In this document: piece after piece, positions 33,091-44,100 of the stretch | Layout of the letters: each line of letters begins with the position of its first letter | Position numbering within the stretch: the stretch's first letter is position 1 | From: Didymella arachidicola | Taxonomy: Eukaryota > Ascomycota > Dothideomycetes > Pleosporales > Didymellaceae | DNA length: 64,000 nucleotides | Direction: 5' to 3' | Assembly (NCBI GenBank): GCA_016630955.3 | Contig: CM049989.1 | Coordinates: 1,302,001 to 1,366,000 of the forward strand | The notes under the pieces: generated by a model | Told to the model about the DNA's origin: nothing | The model's input: the letters and a program-made list of their open reading frames with translations, nothing else | Database searches by the model: none | Translations under genes and position numbers: made by a program

Positions 33091-33637
33091 TTGGACGGCA
33101 TTTGGCGGCATGCCGACCTCCACGTCCGAAAATATGCAGGTAAGGCAAGGTACGCTACTTTCCAGCGCTTTGCGGGCGATGAAGGGCAGTTCAGTGCACA
33201 AAAACGACCTCCTGTCGAGGAGCTACGGCCTTCTGGCCTGGGGCGTACGGTATCGCTCTCGGCGATATTTAATGATAGCATCCAAGAGATCATTAGCAAC
33301 TTCGACAAGTCTTACAATATCGAAAAGGCAAAGCTTAAGACGCGAGGAGTAGCCGCACAGCAAGCTGAAATCGCAAATGATGAGATTTCCGTGCCGGAGC
33401 CTTAACCGCAACAGACGTTCCACGTCAACAAAACCAATTACGCTGTATCTGCAATTTTTCCATATCGAGAGCAAAGGTGATCTGCCTGGAAAGATCAAGT
33501 GGGATCGCTTCATTAATGCGCTCAATTCTCGCCTTTCCTGCGCAAGCGCGGCACGGGTCGGCGTGGTGATCCACACTTTCTCCTCACCTTATTCTATCAA
33601 AGAGTATTCAGTTCCATCATCCATATTTGGGTCCTGA
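33091..33637 (+). pseudogene. Relic of a fungal protein family (KTRG-linker / GxIxWxxF-type C-terminus)
   Basis: A frame from 33091 carries SLSAIFNDSIQEIIS, EKAKLKTRGVAAQQAEIA and then VPEP before TAA at about 33402. The same frame continues past the stop with QQTFHVNKTNYAVSAIF. The sequence then shifts to another frame with GDLPGKIKWDRFINALN and RVGVVIHTFSSP. The order of a K/KTRG linker, then x-F-x-V-x-K-x..F, then G-x-I-x-W-x-x-F-x-x-A and a final aromatic strand recalls the C-terminal region of a widespread fungal protein family of unknown function. One stop and one frameshift make it a probable pseudogene fragment. The N-terminal part is not found upstream. Confidence 0.45.
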
Positions 33638-33903
33638 TATCCCGTATGATATTGCTACATAGCTTGCCTGACGCTTCGCACGCGTATGGCTGACGGATCG
33701 TATCCAGGGAGAAGTGATGGGCTCATTAGATATCGAGGGAGCCGAAGCTCCAAGCACATATCCTTGATCAAGCACGGTGCGCATGGTTTTGGAGGTCGCG
33801 GAGACTATGATAGTCACCGGTAAGGTGACGAAAGATGGAAACCGTGACCTGAGATCTGCGGCTTCGCACCAATCCCTACACTAGTCTGTAAATAGAAACA
33901 CCG

Positions 33904-36505
33904 ATGCGCGCTTTTCCGACCCCACGATCTCCCGGAGTCATTATCCACCCTCAAGCATCGCCTATCCTAGGACCTCCATTTGCAATGGATGACCGCGGGA
34001 TGAGCCCGCCGAATGCACCCTCTGATGCTGGACAGAGTCCTTCGTCCTGGGTAGCCCTAAACCGCAATCACAACCTTGCTGAGGCCGCGGCGACCTCGGC
34101 TACCCCCCCCTCAAATGCTGAATCCAGTGATCAACGTTCTCCACCAGGAAAGCGGCGCAGGGAAGACAGAGAACGGACCAGGGTCAGTAGGGCGTGCGAC
34201 CGATGCAAGAAGTAAGTGAACAATGAGTTCGAGTCAGGATTGTGAATGTCGTCTGCCCTCATGACGACCTCGGGATTGTTCATTCAGGTTCCGCACTACA
34301 GCAGCCTGCTAACGACATCAGAAAGAAGACACGATGCACAGGGCGATGCCCCTGCACCCTCTGCCTCCGAGCTGGTCTGTCATGTGAATATACTGCGCAG
34401 TACACTCGCGGACGACTACCCTCGATTATGATGGATGAAGCAGCTATGTCCGCAGCATCCAAGGCAGGCACCACGCAGCTAAACACCGCGCCAATTGAGG
34501 ACAACCCACTCCAAGACTTGCCCTCTTTCCAGTATGGCGGCACAGGCCTCAGTACTCCTTCAGCACATGATCGTCCAATTTTGGAAAGAGTGAACCGGCC
34601 CCCCAATGACAACCATGAAAACGCAACCCGTGACCCGCCATCCAGGACGTCCCCCGAGCCAGCGCAAGCGCAGACCGACTCGCAAGGACACTACGTTGGC
34701 TCTTCGTCTGGCGTATCCTTCTTGATCCGGATTCAAAAGCGACTGCATCAGAATACGCCCACATCCCAGGACTCCTCCATCTTCGCCTGGGGTGACTCGC
34801 CCCTAGCAGACTTCGATCCTACATTCTTCGTACTGCCGCCCAAGCCGGATGCGCAGAGACTCGTAGAACGGTACTTCGATTATGCAGCGCCGACACACCG
34901 ATTCATCCACCGTCCCACAATCGAAAAGTGGGTGCACGAGTTTTACGATACTCAGGGTGACATGTATGCTAAAGAGGACGCGGCGGCGAAAACTGCTCTT
35001 TTGCTAATCGTCTTCGCTCAAGCACAGGCTTATATGCCACCGGGGAGCACGACGCAAGAGAATAGTGCGCGGTACTTCTTTGCAGCAGATCACCAGTTGT
35101 CGAAGGAGCGTGGTGCGGTGAGGCTGGCAAGCGTGCAGGCGCGATTGCTGCAATGTTTCTACTTGCTGACACAGTCACGAATCAATCACTGCTGGTCTCT
35201 GTTTGGAACGACGAGTCATCTTGCGCTTGCGATTGGGTTAAATCGGGGAAGGAGGTATGATCCTTCAGCTACGATCGACTACGTGGAATTGGAGAGTCGC
35301 AGGCGGACGTTCTGGGTTGCCTACTCGCTCGACAAGTATCTTTCCGCTGCTCTCGGACGGCCGCGCACGTTCAGGGATGAGGATATTGATCAGGAACTGC
35401 CAACTGTGGTCAATGATTCGGATTTGCATCCGCAGTTTATTGCACCATCCAACTCAAAGAGCCCCTCCCACATGATGGCGCCTGTGGAGCACATCAAGTA
35501 AGATCAAAATTCTGCTAGTGTCAAAGACACCCACTGACATTGTATAGGCTCACACGTATCGTCTCCCTCGTCCTGCGGGATCTCTATTCAATTCGACCTC
35601 CGTCACTCGACCTCCGCCTCCAACTCTCCGAGAAGTACACCACTGACTTGGATCGCTGGCGAGAGTCTCTCGGGCCATTCCTGGACGCTGCAGGCATTGA
35701 ATCCTCTTTGCTGATCCCCATCTATCAACGCCAGCGCGGCGTGCTGAACCTCGCCTACTATCACGCGATGCTCCTTATCCACCGCCCATTCCTGCTGAGC
35801 AATTTCGCGAAGCTCACGGGCCTACGACACCATCCCAACTTCAACAAGGCTGCTGATACTAGCACAAATATTGCCCGGTGTCTCGATGCGGCGATGAACA
35901 TTGTTAGGGTTGTGGATGATGTTTTCAGTTCGTCGAATCTGTTTCGGGCGTTCTGGTTCACGCAGTATTATGCATTTTGTGCTGTGGTCGTGCTATACAT
36001 CTACCGCATCAGACAGCATCTCCTCACGCCGGGACAGTGCGAGCCGTACTTTGCTGCTGGCGAGAAGTGCCAGAGACAGCTGGAAAGTATCAGCGAGACA
36101 GACTGTCTCGCACAGCGATACTGCGTGGTACTTGAAGAGCTGAGACTGGAGGCTGTACGGCAGGCGAATCGCTCTGGCTCTGGCTCTGGTGTTGCGGAGC
36201 CGGCACCTCTGCCAGTAGCCGGCGCTGGTGCAACGGAGCAGAGTCAGACGAATGCAGCGGCTTTGGGAATCCCAGAGACTACGCCGCAGAGTGGAGCGAG
36301 TCCGGACATAACGGCGGCGTTCTACAGTAATGGCAACGTGCCGCAGACGCCAGATAGCGGGATGTTCAACGCAAGCTACCTACCATCCAATATGGCAGAT
36401 CTGACAAGCTGGGGCCAGTTCGATAGTCTGGTAACAGCTGGTATTGGGATTTTCGATGGCGGCTTTCAAGGGGACCAAAACTTTGGATTTGGGTTCAATC
36501 TATAG
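33904..36505 (+). CDS. Zn2Cys6 fungal-specific transcription factor, 813 aa
   Basis: There are three exons: 33904-34211, 34322-35497 and 35548-36505. The first intron (110 bp) splits the zinc cluster; joined, it reads C-x2-C-x6-C-x5-C-x2-C-x6-C (ACDRCKKKKTRC...). Basic residues (KRRREDRERTRVSR) precede it. The middle-homology region (fungal_trans) spans roughly residues 300-620. It contains YFDYAAPTHRFIHRPT, SHLALAIGLNRGRRYD and ESRRRTFWVAYSLDKYLSA with GRPRTFRDEDID, the classic motif set. The C-terminal 110 residues are Gly/Gln/Asn-rich and end with aromatic residues, possibly an activation region. It is a DNA-binding regulator in the nucleus; targets are unknown. It has no metabolic neighbours, so it is not evidently a pathway-specific cluster regulator. 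Confidence 0.92.
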
Positions 36506-39500
36506 ATTGGCATTTAGTCAGCGTGTCGATGAAGCAGGGCAATAGAGGGTTTACAAGCTGTCGCTCATCTGTTCCACCGTAATTGCATCAATGTCATTGA
36601 TTACTGCGGTGTGCTACTCCTGTGATAAACACCAAGGGCTTTGTTTGTCTTCGTCATAATGCTGAGATCTCGTCTTGACCCTACATTATCAAAGCACTTT
36701 CGCCACCAACGACGGAGTCACCCGCCTGGTTCTGGTAATTCGACTGGTTTCCTCAATGATACCCGCGAATACAACTAGTTCCTTCGACAAGTCTCTCAAT
36801 GGCCCGCATACCAAGAACAATGTCAGCACCAGAACATCCTAGAGGCTTTTGCGAGAGGGGATCTAGCAGCCGCCACGAAGGGCCAGGACCAGGTGGAGTG
36901 TTGCACCGCCCTCGAGCTGGTAATCTGCTGCCGTCTTATCGTCGGCCCTGGAAATCCACGTCAGCCTAGTCACCTACACGCACTGTGACGTAGGTAAACA
37001 TACATCTGCTTGCCTCCAAAAATCAAGCGCTGCTGAGCTGGTGGAATGCCTTCCTTCTCCTCGACGCGCTCTTTTATCCTCGAGACCTAACCTACATAAG
37101 CAAATGTCCTCTTATGCTAATGTTTACGGCTCTATATGCGCCCTCAGCCCTGTTTGTGCGATTCCGAGGGGATCTGGCGGTGATCGAAGGTGGCGTACCT
37201 TGTAGTCAGGCTCAATGTCAAGCTCGATCTCTTTGCCGGTGAGAGTTCGTACTCTATCATATTGTCAGTGTTTGTCCAAGCTGTCCTTCGGATATTCAGC
37301 AAGCTGCTGGGTATTGCCGTACTTGATCTGCATGTTGACTGTTGCGCTCTTTCAAGCGGACGTAATGTGTGACGTCAAGTGAGGGCGGACTTGGTAGTAA
37401 TGTGCGCAGCTCAGTGGATGTAGAGGGGCAGATTGAGAGTGTGAGAGTAGGTGATGTGGGGCTGGCTTGTGGTGAGAGAAGTTGGGTCAGGCAGCGACGG
37501 TTGTTTGCCATGCGGCGTCTGACAGCCAATTCGGCCATCGGCGGGGCATTCAGCCACACCAGCCCCGCCTCTGTGGCACGAACAAGAGGCTCAAAGCTGA
37601 CAGTCAACATCGCGAATTTGTGAAGCATAGGTGGGACGATGCGGTCTGATTCTTGCCGCAGGATCAGCATTCAGGCTTTGATGAGAGAACGCCGACTGAC
37701 TTGAGACTTGTTGCTTTTTCCCGGTACACCGTCTCTGCGCGACCTTCGCGACCGCAAACCCGTCTTCTGGGACTGTCTTACATTATACACACATCAAACC
37801 ATTTGAGCTGCCTCACTCGCACGAGAACCCTTCTCGCGGCACGATAAGAAGGATCAGTCGTCCTACCGCGTTGCAGGTAGCGCCACGACCAGCGCCAGTC
37901 CAATCACTTCTCGAAGCAGATCCCCTACGCGCCTGAACCCACATCGTCGGTACCGGTGGCAACCCGCATGTCGAGACACAGCTCCGTACAAAATCGATGG
38001 GCCTGACATGCACGTTGAACTCCAAAGGCAAAGATCGATGGGTTTGTATGTGCGTAAGGCAAGACAACGCTTAGACAGGCTGGTGCGAATGCCGCTCTGG
38101 CAAGCACTACCCAACCTGGTGTTTCGCAACCTGTCTGCTTTGTGATTTGTACTCTGCATACTGTGGTATGTTCCGAAAGTCATGGTATACACAAACAGTG
38201 GATCCACGGTGGCCCTCACTGCAAGCCCAACTCCAAACGTCGGTCCTGTCGTCCAGGTGACCGCGCCCAACCCGAAATCCATCCCTAGTTAATGTACAAT
38301 GAGGAGTTTGGAAGAACATGCAAGACCAGAAGGACAAAATGCGAGACAGTGTAGCTCAACTGTCAGGAGCGAAGCCAATGAGGTATGGGAATCAGGGTAT
38401 ATGAGCAATTTGCAGCCAACAGAGAAGCCCGTGAGAAAGACGAAATGAAGAATAGCCGACATGCAGAACCGATGCACCGCCAATGAGAAAGAAGGTTAAA
38501 GCGCCGTTGACCCGCACTGTGGTCTTAATGCAGTGAACAATGTACAATAGTGTTGGTATACCAGATACCATGTGCGGATCAAGCAAATGATGCTGAAACA
38601 TCACTGCCAAAGGGCAGTACCAAATGGAAGCGCTCGCCGACAGCAAGGAACGATGAGACGTTAAACGCAAAGAAGGACCATGGCCCGAGACAGAACTGAC
38701 GAGAAGGTTGCGCGCAACGGGTCCCAGGGCCTTTGTCGGCATCAGCACATGCTTCAAGGAGGCACATAGACGGGTGCCGAGTGCGCAACAAGACATGTGA
38801 TATACCGGCTTGCACCGTGATATAGCAATCAGAAGTTGCAGTGGAGAGCCTAACCATTGCAGAAGGGCCGAGTGACAGTAGCAGCTAGGATTGGTATGTT
38901 GGACCGCAGGATCGATTGCGTGCAGAAGTGTTGCAGAGCTGCAGTCGCACGCTGACCGAGCCTTGCTGCTTTAGCGGTGTGCTTCTTAACTTCGACATGA
39001 TGTAACCGGAGGATTGCGTAGCAGCTGACGAGGAATGTCCGCAGGCATGCAGCAACTGATCCCGCCGGACAGAGGTGGGGACGCGAAAGATGTCAGACCC
39101 ACGTACGCCAGCCACTCTACCCCAAATACACATCAACAACGCCATGCACTGTCACTGCAAGGCAAGGCCGATAGTTGGAAGCGCCAAAAAAAAATCAGAA
39201 GGATCCGAGTGCGAGGAGATGCAGCCACCGGATCGGAACCTTGCTAGAAGCGGGTAGAGCCGGCGAGTAATGACAGTAAGGCAGTTAGACTGGTAAGCCG
39301 TATGGTCGATTATGCCCATTGTCGGGGATGCGCATTACTGTAAACGACATTGCGCTGCAATCTCAAGAGATGAGAGCTTCTGTTCCTTGGTGGGGTGGGA
39401 CCGTGCGCCCGAGTTCAAGATGAGGGGACTTATGTTGTTTGTGGAGCTCATTTCGCTTGGGATGCTTGCAAGGTCGAGACTGCAAACATGAGATTGATTG

Positions 39501-39643
39501 TGGCGTCCGTCCCTTCCAGATGACGTGCGACCGATGCCGTGTCTGCCGCATCTCGCGTGATCTTGATTTCTTCGTCCCCCGAGAAGCGGGACGGCAACTG
39601 TTGAGGAAAAAGGCTGTGGGCGCTGTTGAGCTCCAATTTCGGT
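36506..39643. other. 3.1 kb without a supported gene
   Basis: The start is the 3' UTR of the transcription factor gene. Minus-strand frames at about 38800-37860 contain hydrophobic stretches (for example GALTFFLIGGASVLHVGYSS), but the frames change repeatedly. They do not add up to a family I recognise; a decayed membrane-protein gene is possible. Confidence 0.3.
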
Positions 39644-41167
39644 CTAATGATCAGCTTCCCGTTTAGGAGATGGGTGATATCCGCGACTCCATTGCGGTTG
39701 CGTTCCGTACTTGGGCGTTTCAGGCTGGCCTGATCCGGCATTAGGCGCAGGAGACTGCTGGATGTAGCCTCGTGAATCACTTCGCTGTGGTGGTGTGCCA
39801 TGTTGCACCTCGGGATGATACGCGTGTCTTCCTTCTGACGCTCTCGGAGGGTCTTCGAGGTCACTCTGCCTTGTCTCGTTTGCCAGACCTGACACAGTAC
39901 TGCGCCGGCTCATAGGACCCTCTGTACCTCGTGCAGATGCATCTGAACGGGCTCGTACGTGTCCTCGTCGTCCGGGTGTTGATGTCGATGACGTCGATAC
40001 ATGCGAGAAGGACGGTGATGTATAGGATTGAGGTGCCGATGTTGGGGGCGGTGGCGCTGCGTGAGGACCTTGGGCCTTTCGCTTTTTGGGGGAGCTGATG
40101 TACTCACGGTCAGACGCATGAGACGTCGCACGTTGACGAGATTGGTATGAGGTGGAGGGTGAAGATTTGTATTTACCTGAGGGCGTCGCTGGCGGATTGC
40201 CGCTTGCGTTCTTTTCTTGTTGTGATGTCGGAGGTACCCAGTGGTGGAAGTAGATGGATGGCGAAGATTGTTCTTGCGCGGTCTGTGTCGATTGCAGTTG
40301 CTGTACGCCGGGTTGCGCTGATGGCGGCTGCTGAATGTGCATCTCGTTGGTTGTGAGCCTCGGCAGTTGCGACTGATGAACAGGCCGAGGAGCTGATGTG
40401 GGAGGTCCACCGTGACTCTGACCTGGAAGTGCTCGTTCGCTAGCATACTGTTGAGATGACGCCGGCAAAGGCTGGCCTGGCAGTACCGCCGTAGGCGGAA
40501 GAATTGTCTGTGGTCCTGGAGGCTGGCCAGAGTACACCGTCTGCGGTTGCTGACCCAGTAACCTCTCTCGTCGAAGTTCAGGGGATAACTGTGCCTGCAC
40601 CTGTGCCTGCGCCTGTTGTTGCGCAGCTTGCACCTGCGCGGTGTACTGCTGGATCCATTCCGCACTGATGTTGGCAAGGTTGCCTCCACCAATACCAGCG
40701 AAAATGATAGGAACAAGGTGTGGTGGGATGCCACCCTGCATAGACTCTCGCAGCATTGAATGCTCGATCTTTCGCTGCTCTAACTTCAAGTTCTCTTGCC
40801 GCGTCTTCTCCTCCTCCTGTTTTCTCTTCTCCTCTTCAGCCTTGGCTGCTAACCAGTTCTTCATGCCATCCTCGGAACCTTGCCATTGAGTAGGTGCCGG
40901 AGGTAATGCGCCCAGGGAAGAAGACCCTATGGAAGACTGCATTGGAGGGCCGCGTCCTGGATCTGGCATTGTCATTGCTGATGGTGGAGGTAGACCACGA
41001 TGTGAAGTGCTCATAGCGTAATTGAGCCCTGCCGAATATGGAGGCGATGGCCCGCCGTTCAGCTGTGGTGACTGTCGAGTGGTGGTTGAGGTTGTGAATG
41101 GCGGGGGATAGTCATGGGTTTTGACGTCGAAATCCCACTTCGCTGGCTTAGAAAGGGTAAGCATCAT
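39644..41167 (-). CDS. Gln/Pro-rich fungal protein with a charged coiled coil, 507 aa, function unknown
   Basis: A single exon runs from ATG 41167 (MMLTLSKPAKWDFDVKTHDY; the next codon is also ATG) to TGA 39644. After a Pro-rich N-terminus there is a charged helical segment, NWLAAKAEEEKRKQEEEK (about residues 115-160), leading into an ordered patch, MLRESMQGGIPPHLVPIIF. A polyglutamine/alanine stretch (VQAAQQQAQAQVQAQ) follows. The last 300 residues are Pro/Ser/Gln-rich, contain a PKKRK-like basic run (SSPKKRKAQG, a likely nuclear localisation signal), and end at KREADH. The composition resembles fungal transcription or chromatin adaptors, but no known domain is identified. The combination of a coiled coil with the GGIPPHLVP patch looks conserved in related fungi; I could not verify this. 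Confidence 0.7.
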   Translation of the reverse strand: MMLTLSKPAKWDFDVKTHDYPPPFTTSTTTRQSPQLNGGPSPPYSAGLNYAMSTSHRGLPPPSAMTMPDPGRGPPMQSSIGSSSLGALPPAPTQWQGSEDGMKNWLAAKAEEEKRKQEEEKTRQENLKLEQRKIEHSMLRESMQGGIPPHLVPIIFAGIGGGNLANISAEWIQQYTAQVQAAQQQAQAQVQAQLSPELRRERLLGQQPQTVYSGQPPGPQTILPPTAVLPGQPLPASSQQYASERALPGQSHGGPPTSAPRPVHQSQLPRLTTNEMHIQQPPSAQPGVQQLQSTQTAQEQSSPSIYFHHWVPPTSQQEKNASGNPPATPSGKYKSSPSTSYQSRQRATSHASDREYISSPKKRKAQGPHAAPPPPTSAPQSYTSPSFSHVSTSSTSTPGRRGHVRARSDASARGTEGPMSRRSTVSGLANETRQSDLEDPPRASEGRHAYHPEVQHGTPPQRSDSRGYIQQSPAPNAGSGQPETPKYGTQPQWSRGYHPSPKREADH

Positions 41168-44100
41168 GGACAGTGGAGCCGGTTCGTCAGAAGATGTGGA
41201 AAAAAGTCGACATCGAAATGAGCGATTGGAAGGCGTCAAATTTCAGAGACCCCGGGAAGAGATGGAACAACGTACAAACTTATTAAAGAAGAGTGTTCAC
41301 GGGAGCAACGTCCACTTATGGCCCAGAGCTCGGCGGCCGTTGCCCTAAGATCTAGGCTTGACGTGGATGGGCAGAAAGCTCCACTGTGATTCGCGTCTAA
41401 AGTAGGGCGACGAAGAGCAATGGAGGGACGACAGGGAGAGTAGCTGCAACGATGATCGCGGCCAAGGAGAACTCGCGTGGGCTGGCGTGGCGATCAGGTC
41501 CAGGTCGGTAAGGTTGATGAGGAGGGCAAAATCAAGTGGGCAGCAGTGGGGAAACGTAGGAACGAATGTACGAGAATGGAAGATAGCCGGCTAGAGTTGG
41601 ACCAACCAGCTAGGATGAGGGTTGCAATGATGCTTGACAGCAGCAAGTGAAAACGGCTCGCCGCAGGTCGAGGACAGCCAATGTGTGGCGTCAAGCGGGC
41701 GGTAGTGGATGAATTGTTGCAAGGATATGCATGAGCTTCGAAGGCGCTGACAGGATTGAGAAACGTCCGTGGTCTGTGTTCTTGAATTCCCGCCATCTGA
41801 CGTCCCTGGAGATAGTCTCCGGCTGCTGCAAACTCTGGCTTTGGTTCCCACTGTGTGGCGCTAAGATTCGCCGCAAGCTACTGAACCGCCACGTGAGCCA
41901 AGCGACGACAGCTTGCAGCAGCTACAGGAGTAGTTTAATGGTGCCTAAGGCCTGAAACTGAACGGTGGTGTCGTGATCATTCACTTTTCATCATGGGCAG
42001 TCATGTTGCGTGCATCAGATACAACTGGAAATCCGGAGCTTCCATGCATATGTGCTTGACAAGCTGTCGAGCTGCACAGGTGGTTGAGTGCCGAATCGAT
42101 AAGAACACGGGAACTCCCAGGAACAAAAGCCTGGGGTGCACAGATCCAAGATTGCATTGCCATGCTCAAATCGGCCGTGCCTCATCTGCTAGAATCTGAT
42201 CGAAACAGCTCAACATAACACGTTCAAGCTCGTGAGAACTCAGCCTTGCCAATTTCATGCTTCAATGCTCAGTAAGCTGCTACTAGGCGGTTCAGCTCGA
42301 CTTTGTGGCTGGAGACAAGGCTCATCAGAGATTGAGGAGCGAACTGATCGGCTGTGGTCTGGAAGTCTCAACCGTGCGCACGCGCCTAGCAGGGCCAAAC
42401 GTCCGGGAGGAAGCGAGCGCGACCTCTTCTGGGAGAGATTGTCGCTATTCGCACGGACGCTGTTGACTGTTGACGTCGCATGAGGCAGCCCAAAGGGAAA
42501 TGAAGGGGCATGACACTCATCAGAACTCAGCCGTGTGGGGACCGAATGCGGTCAGTTCGAATGATGTCTGCGCGTTGTGTGTATCAACACGAAACCACGG
42601 AATTGGTGGAAATGTAGCGTCGTGGCTCGCGCACTTGCGAGACCTGTTCTGCACTCTAGTGTAGTGCCCGATCAGGTAATCCACATGCCGTCATGGGTCA
42701 ACGGCCGAGCGTGGGTTCATAAAAAGCACAGGGAGCGAAGCAAGAAACCTTGCCGAGAACTTGTCATTAACAAGCTTGGAAGAACCCTCTCCGGATCGCC
42801 GTAGCGTGGCAGGCAGCATGGCCAATCGATAAGAGCACCACCGATCTCGAACCAACTCCATGGACCGCGACGTGTTACATCGGGGCAGGTATTGTACGGA
42901 CGGTGAGCAGCCTTGACGATCTTCTCCCTTCGCGGTCCACCTCGTGGTGGTCGTTGCGCAGAAGGAGTGCGCCAGGGCCGATAGTTTGTGGTGTCCGCTG
43001 CGGCACCGCGCCGGCTTGCAGACCTTTGCTAGGCCTGTTCGAAGAGACGCGTTGCGCAATCACCGAGCACCTGGCATCAGAAATTGACTAGGTAAATAGT
43101 AAATTTCCGTCGGCGCTTGAACCTTGCCGGATCTGATCTTGCGGCGGATCAACTTGAAACTCTCAGGGCGCCTGGAAGAAGACCAAGGATCTTGCAGGGA
43201 TATGGTGGTTGCCGTATTGAAAGCACCGACCAATCAACGAATTCATGTGATAACTACGAGCATGCTGGTCTTAACGGAGCCCCAATCCGGGGACATATGA
43301 GGGTAGAGATTCCCCATCCGGAGGCTCACTTCATACGAAGAAGTCGACATCCATCTTCGACTGCAAGGTGTCTAGGACGAACGTCGCTGATTGGAGGAAG
43401 CATACCCAAGGGTGCCGAAGGCTTCCTGCCTCGTATCTGGACTGCGGCTGAGATGCATGTGCTCGTTGCGACCGGATGCAGCTTCTCAAGCGAGTATAGA
43501 TGAGGCTTTCGATACCTCTAGGGCTCAAAGGCATCCTGCGTAGATACAACGGACAGCCTCCGTGACAACACGGGCAGAGCAAGCTGCGTGAATGCCTCAG
43601 TATTGCCCGGCCGCCAGGGTATCCATAGCACGATTGATGCGGCTTGCAGTAGTTACGCGTGTCGCGGAAGTGGCCATGCATGTTTAATCCGTCATACCTT
43701 AATTAGTGCAGTGGATAGCATCGTGTGAGATCGGGGCGTCGGCGCACAATCATCCGCATAACTGAAGACGGTCTGCCTGCTGACGATGGAAAAGAGGAGC
43801 CGATAGCCATACACTCCTACGCAGGCAATGCTACCGCCTTGGGTGTAAGGACTACGCACAGGGTACGCAAGCTCGACTACAGTTGGCGATCTGACTCTGC
43901 TTGTAACGGTTAGCGCACCGATGCAGGGCAGACAAAACATGTGCCGTATCTTCGGCTCCGCCTTCAACTTACAGTCCGTCTCATCTTTCCACTCCACAAT
44001 CTGCGCGGCCCTTCGCGGAATCTTCTCACAGTTCCTCCCTTCATCTCTCTATCGAGGCATCGCGTTGTTGATCGCTCGCCTCACCCTGGAAAGTCAGACC

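Noticed and set aside
37863..38857. Hydrophobic minus-strand frames resembling membrane helices
   Set aside because: Frames switch several times without splice sites and no family is recognised; recorded only as a possible decayed gene.
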